A stretch of 64,000 bases of DNA from Rhodopirellula sp. (lineage in GTDB: Bacteria > Planctomycetota > Planctomycetia > Pirellulales > Pirellulaceae), in assembly GCA_002690925.1 (NCBI GenBank), contig NZGD01000035.1, positions 35,378 to 99,377 of the forward strand. Direction: 5' to 3'. A program made the position numbers and the translations under genes. Below the pieces are notes generated by a model. It did no database searches. It was not told the DNA's origin and saw only the letters and a list, made by a program, of their open reading frames with translations. Numbering within the stretch: position 1 is the first letter of the stretch; every line of letters starts with the position of its first letter. Shown here piece after piece: positions 44,554-54,700 of the stretch.

Positions 44554-45888
44554 ATGAAGTTGACTCACCATGGTGCACACGAAGGTGTCACCGGCTCATG
44601 CCACCAATTGAATTGGGGAGATAAGCATGGTCTGCTCGTCGACTGTGGAATTTTCCAAGGGGATGAAGCCAAAAAAAAACCAAACCCTGAAATCAATTTT
44701 TCGCTTTCAACCATCGAAAGCTTGTTGCTTACGCATGTACATATCGACCACGCTGGTCGTATTCCCTATCTGCTTGCAGCTGGTTTTAAGCAACCGATCT
44801 ATTGCAGTTATCCGACGGCAAAATTACTTCCCTTGGTAATGGAAGATGCACTTAAAATCGGGTTCACAAGATCACGAAATCTGATCAGCAAATTTCTCAA
44901 GCAAGTCAAGCATCTGCTACAACCAGTTGAGTATGACTGCTGGCATCAGATCCCGGGCTCAGCATCTATTCGCCTGCGCCCTGCAGGACATGTACTCGGA
45001 TCGACTATTTTCGATGTCAAATTACCAAATGGAAAAACGGTTGTTTTTACGGGTGATATTGGAACGGGGAAAGATCCACTGCTACGCAAACCTGTCAGTC
45101 CACCGAAGGCAGATCTATTGGTTCTGGAAAGCACCTACGGCGACAGAGTTCACGAGACTCCAGAAAATCGTCAAAACGCTCTGGAAACAGTACTGAGAAG
45201 AACCTTGCAAGACCGCGGCGTGACCATCATTCCTGCATTCAGTTTGGGCCGCACACAGTCCATTCTTTATGAAATGAATGGGATTTTCGAAAGGCTGGAG
45301 AAGGAAAGAGGTCGTTCACTTCTCAAACAAGTCGATGTGATTGTCGACTCACCCTTGGCATCCAGATTCACCGAACTTTACAAAGATATGAATTCTTACT
45401 GGGGTCGCGAAGCACAACAACTGATGCAAACCGATGATCAACCACTGGTATTCGAAAACTTGACAACCGTTGGCAGTCATCAAGAACACAAAGAGACCCT
45501 CGCGTACGTGGAAAAAAAACAGCTACCAGCGATTGTGATTGCTGGCAGTGGAATGTGCACCGGGGGCCGAGTGATGAACTACCTGAAACGGTTTCTTGGT
45601 AACGTCACCACCGACATCGTTTTTGTTGGACATCAGGCAAGTGGTACGCCAGGGCACTTTCTAAGTCGTGGCAGTGAATGGGTCCGCCTGAATGGCCGCA
45701 AATATACAGTTGCAGCAAAAGTTCATCAGATGCATGGTTACTCCGCTCACGCCGACCAGGTAGACCTTATTGAATTTGTGAAAAAGATGGAAACACGCCC
45801 AAAACAAATTCGCTTGGTACATGGCAACTATCAACCCAAGTTGGTCCTCAAAGAAAAACTTACAAACCTTGGATACCAGGTCATTTGA
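44554..45888 (+). CDS. MBL-fold/beta-CASP RNA metallo-hydrolase
   Basis: The protein has 444 residues from ATG 44554, which begins at the family N-terminus MKLTHHGAHEGVTGSCHQL. The metallo-beta-lactamase motif is LTHVHIDHAGRIP (two zinc ions), with a later RPAGHVLGS His and FTGDIG Asp. The beta-CASP part has VLESTYGDR (motif A), IPAFSLGRTQ, IAGSGMCTGGRV, and motif C HGYSAHAD. This set is characteristic of RNA endonucleases related to CPSF73/Ysh1. It should process RNA in the cytoplasm. It stands alone. Confidence 0.93.
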   Translation: MKLTHHGAHEGVTGSCHQLNWGDKHGLLVDCGIFQGDEAKKKPNPEINFSLSTIESLLLTHVHIDHAGRIPYLLAAGFKQPIYCSYPTAKLLPLVMEDALKIGFTRSRNLISKFLKQVKHLLQPVEYDCWHQIPGSASIRLRPAGHVLGSTIFDVKLPNGKTVVFTGDIGTGKDPLLRKPVSPPKADLLVLESTYGDRVHETPENRQNALETVLRRTLQDRGVTIIPAFSLGRTQSILYEMNGIFERLEKERGRSLLKQVDVIVDSPLASRFTELYKDMNSYWGREAQQLMQTDDQPLVFENLTTVGSHQEHKETLAYVEKKQLPAIVIAGSGMCTGGRVMNYLKRFLGNVTTDIVFVGHQASGTPGHFLSRGSEWVRLNGRKYTVAAKVHQMHGYSAHADQVDLIEFVKKMETRPKQIRLVHGNYQPKLVLKEKLTNLGYQVI

Positions 45889-46029
45889 AAATGGGAGCTC
45901 GCTGAACAATTTAAGAAACCGATCTAAGATTCAAAGCACTGTATTGATACGTGTTGGCTATGGTTACAATTCAGGAACCGCTTCCAACAACACACCGCCC
46001 GCTGTTCCCCACAACACACGAGAGAGTCT

Positions 46030-47280
46030 TTGTCGAACGAATGTCATCACGAAGTGATAATTATTGGTGGTGGTCTAGCGGGGCTTTCGTGTGCAGTCCA
46101 GTTAGCAAACTCTGGTGTTCACTCCCTAATCCTTGAAGCCACTGATCGTGTAGGCGGTCGAGTACGATCCGATGTCATCAACGGCTTTACCTTGGATGTA
46201 GGATTTCAAGTACTTTTGACTGCATATCCCAGTTGCCAGAAATTGCTGGACTACTCAGCACTCCGACTCCGATACTTCGACCCCGGTGCTTTGATCAGAC
46301 AGTCAGGAACATTTACCGAGTTGGCGGATCCATGGCGAAATCCAGGTAAAGCATGGGCAACTGCCACCAACCCGGTGGGTTCAATTGCGGACAAATTACG
46401 AATTTGGCGTCTTCGAAGTAAAACCTGCCGCGGCTCCTTGGCAGAGCTGTATGAACGACCTCACAAAACAACAGAACAATATCTGCGTGATTTTGGTTTT
46501 TCAGAACGCATGTTGGACCAATTTTTCCGACCTTTCATCGGTGGTGTATTCCTCGATGAAAGCCTCTCAGTTTCAAGCAGAATGCTTGAGTTCGTATTTC
46601 GCATGTTCTCAATGGGTGGCATCGCTGTTCCTGCGGACGGCATGGCGGCAATCCCCAGACAATTGGCAGAACGATTACCCCGTGGATCGGTTAACTTACA
46701 AACCTCCGTGGTACAAATTGAAGGAAATCGTGTAGTCCTCGCCGATGGTAGTTCATTGACAGCCAAACATATTGTCGTTGCCACTGAGAGCAACGCGGCA
46801 GCACGTTTACTTGAACTTCCTGAAATACAGACATCTTGGAATGAGACCACAACGCTGTACTACTCGAGCCCACAATGCGATGAAAAACACAAGAGTCTGA
46901 TTCTCCGTGGTGACGAAAGCGGACCAATTCAGACCGCCACAATTATCAGTAACGTTGCCGAAGAATATGCTCCCCCAAAAAGTTCGCTGATCTCTGTTTC
47001 GCTCAATTCAAACGATGCGACAAGCAGTGATGAAAACGCACTTCTTACAAAACAACAATTAAGCAAGTGGTTTGGAGATCAAGTGAATCGGTGGGAATTG
47101 TTACAAACCTATCAGATTCCTTACGGGCTGCCGGACATGGACATTGACCCTGTGATTCGATCACCCGTAGTTGAAGAACGCGAAAACACGTACCTCTGCG
47201 GAGACCACTGTGAAACGCCCAGTATCGAGGGAGCAATGGACAGTGGCATGCGAGCCGCAGCATCGATTCTCAAAAGGTAG
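46030..47280 (+). CDS. FAD-dependent amine-oxidase-like oxidoreductase
   Basis: A 416-residue protein starting at TTG 46030; no ATG or GTG lies further upstream in the open frame, and GAGAG sits a few bases before. The FAD-binding Rossmann motif is EVIIIGGGLAGLSCAVQ (about 7-23), followed by an acidic strand end LILEATDRVGGRVRSD, typical of phytoene-desaturase/amine-oxidase families. A C-terminal YLCGDHCETPSIEGAMDSG block closes the FAD site. Related enzymes act on carotenoids, protoporphyrinogen or amines; the substrate cannot be assigned. It stands alone after the beta-CASP gene. Confidence 0.9.
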   Translation: MSNECHHEVIIIGGGLAGLSCAVQLANSGVHSLILEATDRVGGRVRSDVINGFTLDVGFQVLLTAYPSCQKLLDYSALRLRYFDPGALIRQSGTFTELADPWRNPGKAWATATNPVGSIADKLRIWRLRSKTCRGSLAELYERPHKTTEQYLRDFGFSERMLDQFFRPFIGGVFLDESLSVSSRMLEFVFRMFSMGGIAVPADGMAAIPRQLAERLPRGSVNLQTSVVQIEGNRVVLADGSSLTAKHIVVATESNAAARLLELPEIQTSWNETTTLYYSSPQCDEKHKSLILRGDESGPIQTATIISNVAEEYAPPKSSLISVSLNSNDATSSDENALLTKQQLSKWFGDQVNRWELLQTYQIPYGLPDMDIDPVIRSPVVEERENTYLCGDHCETPSIEGAMDSGMRAAASILKR

Positions 47281-47653
47281 ACACCGAATTAGTGATACTA
47301 ACGCCTCACCCCCTGTCGAAAGTGTCTCTTTGCGATCGATAAAACCGATGGCGCCCAAGAAACGTTGTGATCTTCTTACTCCTTTCGAGATCAATGGCCG
47401 TCGCTCAAGAATTTGCAGACAAGCTGCGAAACACCAAGCAACTGCACGAAAAATGCTTCATCTCTTGTCCACGTTGCGAGCTCGATCCAGCGCTGATACC
47501 TGAATGTGACGCATGGCCGCAGGTCAAAACCACATCTGCCATGAAAGGTGTGTTGATCCCAATCTGGCACTCATTTCGTTTCACCTGACTGAAGAAATTT
47601 TAACTTTTACGGTTGATCGTGGCATTCAACCCCAAACGAGCAAGAACAACATG
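47281..47653. other. Convergent intergenic spacer
   Basis: 373 bases between the FAD oxidoreductase and the ThuA/DUF1080 gene, which converge. A 64-codon plus-strand frame (47394-47588) with several Cys residues exists but has no supporting feature. No terminator is evident. Confidence 0.35.
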
Positions 47654-49165
47654 TCACTTCAATTCACGCACTCGAATATCACGCCAACGGACTTCGAATG
47701 GCCCTGCATCTCGCTTGATTCCATGAACCTGAAGACCAATGAATCCTTTCTTGCTTGACTCCGCATCAACGATATCAGCAATCGCAACACCATTGACCCA
47801 AGTTTGGATACGGTCGCCCTTTGCTCGCACGACGAACCGATTCCACTTACCATTTTGGTAAGCATCTTTGACTGGCTGCTGTTTTGTAATCCAGCCTCGT
47901 CCTGTGCCTTCACTATAGAGGTAACCACTTTCCCCAGGCGCATTTTCGATCTCTACCTGCGGTCCATGCACACGTCCATTATTGAAATCTGCTTTACTGA
48001 GCGATCGGATCTGAACACCACTGTTTAAACCTGGATCGTCATTAACTTCAAACGTTAATTCAAAATTTTCGTAGTCACTCGTAGTACACATGAATGAATT
48101 GGGACTGCCCTGAGCTGTCTTTCCAACTATCATTTGTTTCTCTACACGGTAGGTCGCTGTACCATTCTTCTGCGACCACCCACTCAAATCTTTTCCATTA
48201 AACAGCGTTGTCCATCCTTTGGACATCACGTCGGGTATCGCCGAAAATTCATCCGGCCTAACGTCTGCAGGATTACGCGTAGCTGGAACATCACTGGTTA
48301 GCTTGGTTCCATTCACAGCCGGCTGCTTTACGGTTCCTGTAGCGGCCCATTCTACCCCTCGCTGCAAAGTAACCTGAAATGCCAGCCCTTTCATGGCATT
48401 GTCATCGTGCCCCAAAGTTGTATGAAAAACTCTTCCTTCACCAAACTGTATTGTCATCAGGAGTGGCTCATGCTCCCCAGTGCCTCCAGTTGCGGGCGCA
48501 CTGAATCCAGTCGCCAGCACATGCATATTTTCAGCGGGCCCCCGCAATTTCCCATACAGTTCATCTGCCGCCTGCATGAAAGTCTTTGGTAACCCAGCCG
48601 TGATTGGGTGGTCAGTATCTCGAACGATCACCAGGAAAGGCACACGTTTACCGTGAGTCCCCCCACGGCCAGGACTGAGATCACGCGTGAACCGCTGTTG
48701 GTCTTCTTTCCAGCGAACATAAGGCCCATTCTTTTCGGAACGGCCTCCCCATCCTCCCAGTCCAATCATTCTGTTGTAGGCATGCCACTGAGGAAATGAA
48801 TTATCCGCAGCATGAACACTGACGAAACCGCCGCCGCTCGCAACATATTTTTCAAAAGCCTTTTGAGTTGCCTCACTCCACAACTGGCCGTTGTAATTCG
48901 AAACCACCACGTCATATTCTGAAAACTCGGGAGAAAACGGCTCTGAATTTTCACCTCGTCCAGATGCCGTAGCAACATCGACCGCAAACCTTCCACTTCC
49001 CTCCAATATCTGCTCCATCAGAGGAGTCGTGACTTTCCAATTGTGATTATTTTGCCCATCAATCAATAACACAGAAATCTTGTCGAATTCCTGAGCCCGC
49101 AGTGACGAAGACGAAACAGAAGCAATAGCTGGAAGCAAGAGAAGCAGGGAGGCTAACTTGGGCAT
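47654..49165 (-). CDS. Secreted ThuA-domain plus 3-keto-disaccharide hydrolase (DUF1080) fusion
   Basis: A 503-residue protein. The signal peptide (about 1-24) ends in SLRAQ. A ThuA domain (about 29-280, a glutamine-amidotransferase-like fold, with VLLIDGQNNHNW, GGGFVSVHAADNSFP and TLGHDDNAM) is followed by a Pro/Thr linker and a DUF1080 beta-sandwich (about 320-503, starting WTTLFNGKDLSGW and containing EVNDDPGLNSGVQIRS). DUF1080 proteins have been shown to act on 3-keto-glycosides. Planctomycetes carry many separate copies; the fusion puts both in one exported chain. It diverges from hemB. Confidence 0.9.
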   Translation of the reverse strand: MPKLASLLLLLPAIASVSSSSLRAQEFDKISVLLIDGQNNHNWKVTTPLMEQILEGSGRFAVDVATASGRGENSEPFSPEFSEYDVVVSNYNGQLWSEATQKAFEKYVASGGGFVSVHAADNSFPQWHAYNRMIGLGGWGGRSEKNGPYVRWKEDQQRFTRDLSPGRGGTHGKRVPFLVIVRDTDHPITAGLPKTFMQAADELYGKLRGPAENMHVLATGFSAPATGGTGEHEPLLMTIQFGEGRVFHTTLGHDDNAMKGLAFQVTLQRGVEWAATGTVKQPAVNGTKLTSDVPATRNPADVRPDEFSAIPDVMSKGWTTLFNGKDLSGWSQKNGTATYRVEKQMIVGKTAQGSPNSFMCTTSDYENFELTFEVNDDPGLNSGVQIRSLSKADFNNGRVHGPQVEIENAPGESGYLYSEGTGRGWITKQQPVKDAYQNGKWNRFVVRAKGDRIQTWVNGVAIADIVDAESSKKGFIGLQVHGIKRDAGPFEVRWRDIRVRELK

Positions 49166-49384
49166 GTTTCGCTGCTGGAGGTAGTGGGATGAACAACGAC
49201 AGAAGTCAAAAACGTCACCACGAACGCTTCAAAACCCCAATTCTAGCATTTCATTTGGTTCTACTGACCAGACTCTGTAGTGAATCCCCATGATTCATGA
49301 AGATTGATGCGGGCTTTGATCTAACAATTCTGGTACTTCAGCGGTTCTAAAACCTCCGACGGCCTTCTAATATAGGGAGACTCA

Positions 49385-49390
49385 AAGGAG
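49385..49390 (+). promoter_or_regulatory. Ribosome binding site of hemB
   Basis: AAGGAG six bases before ATG 49397, one of the few clear Shine-Dalgarno sequences in the window. It supports this start. Confidence 0.75.
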
Positions 49391-49396
49391 CAAAGA

Positions 49397-50401
49397 ATGT
49401 CAGAGTATTTACGCGGATCATTTCCTACAACTCGGATGCGGCGAGTGCGCCGTCATGATTGGTCACGGCGACTTGTCACCGAAACGTCACTAAGCACAAA
49501 TGACCTAATCTGGCCCTTGTTCGTTTTTGACGGTAAAGGCCGACAAGCGGTCGACAGTCTTCCAGGTGTTGATCGACTCGGAGAAGATGAGATTGTCCGC
49601 GAAGCAATTCGAGCATGCGAGCTTGGCTTACCAGCACTTGCTATTTTCCCTGCTACCGACCCCTCTCTCAAAACCGAAGATGCAGCCGAAGCCGTCAACC
49701 CCGACAATCTTGTTTGCCGGACGGTTCGACGCGTCAAGCAGGCCGTGGGAAATCAAATCGGTATCATTTGTGATGTCGCTCTTGATCCATATAGCAGTCA
49801 TGGACAGGATGGTCTTGTCCGCAATGGTGATGTTGCCAATGACGAAACGCTAGCGGTACTCTGCCGTCAGTCAGTGGTTCAAGCTGAGGCTGGCTGTGAC
49901 ATCATTGCTCCAAGCGACATGATGGATGGTCGAGTGGGAGCGATCCGAACTGCTTTGGATGAGCAGAATTTTTCGAATGTCCAAATCATGTCCTACGCTG
50001 CCAAATACGCGAGCTCTTTTTATGGCCCGTTTCGCGATGCCGTTGGCTCCTCTGGTAACCTTGGCGGCGCGAGTAAAAAAACGTACCAGCAAGCACCATC
50101 ACAGACAGATGAAGCATTGCATGAAGTTGCTCTTGATTTACATGAAGGCGCTGATAGCGTGATGATCAAGCCGGGAATGCCATATCTTGATATTGTGCAA
50201 CGTGTAAAGCAGACCTTCGCGGTTCCTACATTTGCTTATCAGGTCAGTGGCGAGTATGCGATGCTATCTGCAGCAGCACAAAATGGATGGCTTGATCGCC
50301 GCCAAACTGTTCTCGAAAGTTTACTCGCTTTCAAACGTGCGGGTGCTGACGGCATCCTAACGTACTTCGCACCTGAAGTTGCTCAATGGCTCAGTGAGTG
50401 A
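49397..50401 (+). CDS. hemB: Porphobilinogen synthase (delta-aminolevulinate dehydratase)
   Basis: A 334-residue enzyme that joins two 5-aminolevulinate molecules into porphobilinogen for haem and corrinoids. Active-site lysines lie in MSYAAKYASSFYGPFRDA and MIKPGMPYLD. The metal-site segment reads CDVALDPYSSHGQDG: the cysteines of the zinc type are replaced by Asp/Ala, so this belongs to the Mg/K-dependent (Pseudomonas-like) class. DMMDGRVGAIR is the usual next block. The methyltransferase gene starts 8 bases after the stop and is probably co-transcribed. Confidence 0.96.
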   Translation: MSEYLRGSFPTTRMRRVRRHDWSRRLVTETSLSTNDLIWPLFVFDGKGRQAVDSLPGVDRLGEDEIVREAIRACELGLPALAIFPATDPSLKTEDAAEAVNPDNLVCRTVRRVKQAVGNQIGIICDVALDPYSSHGQDGLVRNGDVANDETLAVLCRQSVVQAEAGCDIIAPSDMMDGRVGAIRTALDEQNFSNVQIMSYAAKYASSFYGPFRDAVGSSGNLGGASKKTYQQAPSQTDEALHEVALDLHEGADSVMIKPGMPYLDIVQRVKQTFAVPTFAYQVSGEYAMLSAAAQNGWLDRRQTVLESLLAFKRAGADGILTYFAPEVAQWLSE

Positions 50402-50408
50402 CCCTACC

Positions 50409-51122
50409 ATGAACCACATCAGTGACTCTGGCACCGCCTCCTCACTCGAGAACCTTGAATCACTCGCGACTAAGGCGTCCGAACGATTTCAATGGCACTG
50501 GGAAGAAATCCCAATAGCGGGTGAAATTCGCAAGCTGGCAGTTGCTTCCGACCCAGAAGGAATGCTGATCGATGCTTGTGAGCGGCAGGATGCTGGCGAA
50601 GAGGGTGTAATCGATCCATTTTGGGCAACCACCTGGCGTGCGGCATCAGGGCTTGATCATTTTATGAGTGACCTCGCACTGACTGGCATGCGAGTCCTTG
50701 AGCTCGGCTGTGGTACTGGGCATGCTGGGCTTGCGGCAGCTCACCGTGGATCGCAGGTGGTTCTCACTGATGGCGTCACTGACCCATTGATTCTCGTGAA
50801 AATGAGCACTTGGGAGCTAAGAGAACGCTGTCAAGTTCGGCAGCTAAGATTTGGGATTGATCGCATTGAGGGAGCAACATTTCCGCTTATCCTCGGAAGC
50901 GACGTTACCTACCTACGATCACTGTGGCCGGAATTGGATCAGTGCCTGCGAGAACATTTGGCTGAAGGTGGCGAAGTGTTACTTAGTGATCCATACAGGA
51001 TCATTGGCAACGAATTTCGCGATTGGATTCAAGATCGTGGATGGTCCTATTGCGAACACAAAGTAGAACTGAACGACGATCCTGCTCACCCGATTAGGGT
51101 GATGCAATTAAAAGCTAAGTAA
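50409..51122 (+). CDS. SAM-dependent methyltransferase of the METTL21/nicotinamide-N-MT-like type
   Basis: The protein has 237 residues from ATG 50409. Motif I is RVLELGCGTGHAGLAAAHRG, preceded by PFWATTWRAASGL, the WxA/S element of lysine-methyltransferase-16-like proteins. Post-I is VVLTDG and motif IV is LILGSDVTYL. This group methylates Lys or His residues of proteins; the substrate is unknown. It follows hemB by 8 bases. Its stop overlaps by 15 bases the end of a truncated gene on the other strand. Confidence 0.82.
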   Translation: MNHISDSGTASSLENLESLATKASERFQWHWEEIPIAGEIRKLAVASDPEGMLIDACERQDAGEEGVIDPFWATTWRAASGLDHFMSDLALTGMRVLELGCGTGHAGLAAAHRGSQVVLTDGVTDPLILVKMSTWELRERCQVRQLRFGIDRIEGATFPLILGSDVTYLRSLWPELDQCLREHLAEGGEVLLSDPYRIIGNEFRDWIQDRGWSYCEHKVELNDDPAHPIRVMQLKAK

Positions 51123-51530
51123 TTTCTGAGCTTTAGATGCCAGTAGTGTCGAGCAAGTACTGAAACTGGCGAGAAGAAGAACGCATCCCAACCTGACTGC
51201 TCGTGCACCTACAATCAGATCAGTCTCGCCTTCTGAAAATGCTTCTTGAAACACGTGGCGAACAACGGCAGTAACAGTCTCAATAGGCATTACCAGCGAG
51301 CTATTCTTCTGGTCATTGACAGACTCATGCAGCATTTTGCAGAACACTTCGGACTCGCGTGAGACAAACAATTGCTTGATATCCAGCGACCGCAATCGTT
51401 CCAGATCACCCACGGTGAGGGTAAAATCACCACATTGGCACAGAACATCGTCCTCGGTCTCCAATCTGTACCTGAGGCAAGTCGCCTCAGGTGACAGAAC
51501 TCGGCATTTAGACAACGACGTTAAGCGCAA
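51108..51530 (-). pseudogene. Truncated HD-GYP phosphodiesterase-type protein (N-terminal part only)
   Basis: The frame starts at a TTG at 51530 and is 140 codons long. Residues 25-105 (CGDFTLTVGDLERLRSLDIKQLFV and on to VFQEAFSEGETD) resemble the N-terminal region found before HD-GYP domains in planctomycetes. Right after that the sequence turns into a short unrelated hydrophobic tail and stops, so no HD or GYP motif is present. The gene has probably lost its catalytic domain, perhaps by a deletion that brought the methyltransferase end next to it. A hexanucleotide repeat lies about 40 bases upstream of the frame start. A real short protein remains possible. Confidence 0.55.
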
Positions 51531-51571
51531 TGGCCTCGAAGCGTGTATGAGTTTGAATAGGACTGGAAGAA

Positions 51572-51611
51572 ACCAGCACCAGCACCAGCACCAGCACCAG
51601 CACCAGCACCA
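51572..51611. repeat. Hexanucleotide tandem repeat (ACCAGC)n
   Basis: About 6.7 perfect copies of ACCAGC over 40 bases. It lies just upstream (on the minus strand) of the truncated HD-GYP frame. A 6-bp unit would not shift the reading frame but could change promoter or linker length. Confidence 0.95.
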
Positions 51612-51785
51612 AGGAACAGAACATCACCTGGTGGGTTGTGAAGGTTACCCCAACCACATCACTCTTTCATCGTCAATGTTGATGGCAAGCCCGTCAATGC
51701 GCATTGCGAGTTGACAGGAATGAAGGTTTAGACCATGCCACTGATGGACGGGGAATCCTCTCGTTTTGCACCAAGAGGACACTAT

Positions 51786-54700
51786 TCACTTGAGTTTAAA
51801 CTCAGAGGGCAGTTCGTACTTGCCTTTCGCTGAATTGCGGGTGGTAACGAGTATCTCTTTGGTTCCTGGCTTTTTGGCATCGTCTGTCACCACCCAGATG
51901 AGCGCTTGCTTCTCATCATCGGGCCCAGTTGCCGTCTTGTCGGGATTAGCGAGCCTCAACAATTCGGTAAGCACTTGCCGCAGTGGGATGTTTGTCTGTG
52001 TGAAGTTTCGAACTTGCTGATTCTGGGTGATCCCCATCAGCTGCAAGTCTCCACCAACGATACGAATGTTTGGCAGTTTGGACCCACTCGGTAAGTCCCT
52101 CTCATAAGCGGTCACAATATTATCAATCGCGAACTCAAGTGATTCCTGTTCAAAAGTAACGGACATTTTACGATTCAGAAGTTCTTCAATCGAAAGCGGT
52201 TTTTTCGAGACAGGACCTCCAGAAGCCACAGCCCCGCCCTCGGGTGTATTCAGCGCCAGCACCGTGGCCAACGTAACCTGAGGAACCGCTTGGGCAGGCA
52301 GGTACGCATTAGCGATCGCCATTTCCTCTGACACACCAAACCGCACCTTTTCCGCAACGAAATTTACCATGGGTCGCAGTCGATTCGCGAGCAAACGCCA
52401 TGAAGCATCGGGTACGGAGTTAATGATGAATTCATCGGCCCAGTCGGGCCAGCCGCCAATCTCTTCCTGAAGCATTCTCACAAGTGCAGCAGGACTCGCA
52501 CCACCACTTGGCGTCAACCGTGTCTCGATGAACATTTGCTCGCTGCCAAAATTCACTGACACGAGCATCGCCGAGACATCTGGTTGCAATGCTGATTTCA
52601 GTGGATCAACAAGCCCTGGCAATGAGTTTGAAAGCAGTTCTCGACCATCTGCAAACAGAAAATTCGGACTAGCAAAAAGAACGACGATGTCAGATTCCGC
52701 ACTTGTAGTATCCCACATCGCCTGTGAGTTTCTCGGGAGAAGAATTGACGCCCCTTCCATTTCAGCGACTTCACTTATTTTGGCAACTGATCCAATCGCA
52801 AAACGGCTGACGGGATCGTCTCCTTTTCCTTCAAAATAATAGGCATCGGATTCCGGCGAGTCACCTGCATAGATGGTAACACCCTCAGCCGTACGGGCCG
52901 CTGCCACCTTCCACTTCTCAAGCAGATCTTTTGCTGGCACAGGATCTTTCAGCTGTATCGATAACGATACTTCTGGCCAGCCTTCTTTGCCCGGGTGCAA
53001 TGCCAAACCACAAGTCTGTATCGAATCCACAGGTACAACCGCACGTTCAGCAATACGGGAAATCAGGGCATCCAGATCTGGCGAAAACACCTCGATAACT
53101 TGACCACCAATGTTACTTTCGACAATCGAAGCGACACGCAAAGAGGCGATCATGGCTGGCCCTGGTGGCAGGTACTCCAAGGATGCTTTTTCCGCGTCAG
53201 CTGCGTAAGGTGGTACGTACAGTAATCGATCATCATCTATCAGTTGATATCCAGTTGTCTGCCGCTTCGGCGTCGATGTTCCCTCCTGGGTTTCATTCCG
53301 CTTTGTACCGTTGTCTTCATCTTCCCTTTCACGATTGGAAACGCGTGGAATCACCGCAGGTGCTGGCGGACGCATTCGATTCTTTTCAGCAGTCTTTTCC
53401 TCCGCACTCCTCGGCACCAGTAATCCAATCACCAGCAACAGGATTGCAACGCACATTGCCCCAAGAACCAACGGCGCTTTTGATTTCTTTTTACGACGGG
53501 AACGTTGTTTTGGGGCACTCGCCTCGCCCGCAACCGGTGGTGGACCAGGAGGCTCAGAAGAACCATTGACCGCCGATACGCGTTTTCGATTACTCGCAAC
53601 CTCTTTGGAGGCACTAGTACTTTCGGGAACAGCGTCGGGTGAAGTCTTCGAGCTGTCTATTGTTGAAACGGTTTGACCACCGGCACCACGGGGAATTCGA
53701 TTCGCTTTCTGGTCGACCTCAGCCGCAGTCACATCTACGTTGCCAGCGGCCTTGCGGTCCCCAGTTTTACCCCTCGCTTCTTGTACAACTTCGACAACAG
53801 GAATGTCCTTGCTGGCAGGAGGCTCCGAAATTGTGCTCGCTTGGTTCACCTCGACGGTCGATCTGTTTGCAACTTGAAAATTATGTTCAGTTGCACTGCT
53901 GGGTATTGCTGTAATATCGGCCACCGTTTTGTTGGGTAGCGTTTTGTTGGGTAGCGTTTTGTTGGGTAGCGTTTTGTTGGGTACCTTGGAAGAAACCAAA
54001 GGCAAGAGGGCAGTAAGAGCATTCGACAACTGCTCAGCTGCTGCAAAGCGGGAAGCGGGGTTTTTGGCCATTGCGAAAGCGAGCACCCGGTACAGCGGAT
54101 CACCTGCCTCAGCTTTTTTTACCGCTTCCGCTAATTCAGGGGGTGTCACAGAAGCTTGAGCTTTAATCAACTTCGTAGTGGACTCCCCATCGACTGGAAA
54201 TCTGCCAGTGGCCAATCGGAACAGCAGACAGCCCAATGCATAAATATCAGTAGCCGCGTTGCAGTCCTGATCCGGCTGGCTGAACTCTGGCGCAGCATAC
54301 AAACCAACTGCTTCATCACCATCGAACCAACCAGACTGATTTTCCTCGATACCCTGAGGAGGACCTGAGGGATCTCGCAGTAGTAAAACATTGCCGTCAC
54401 TGCCCAACCAAACGTGCTCTGCTCTGACCGCACCATGAACCAATGGCCGCTGATGCATCGCAGCCAATGCGTTCGCCAAAGCAATCCCGAATTCACACAC
54501 CTGACGTTGACTGAAGCATGCACCTTCCTTGATAGAACTGGATAGTGCTTGGCCACGAGGCAACTCAGAAAAAATGAGTGTCCAAGCTTGCTGAGTCTCG
54601 TCTTCGAACGTTTGCAGTGAGGCTGTTTCAACTTCCTGATGTGCCTGTAGCCACTGGTCACGACCGCCAATGAACTGATCTGCGGCAACCCGAAACAGAA

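Noticed and set aside
47394..47588. 64-codon frame with CPRC and a further Cys after the FAD oxidoreductase
   Set aside because: Short, no ribosome site and no recognisable motif; not strong enough to call a gene.
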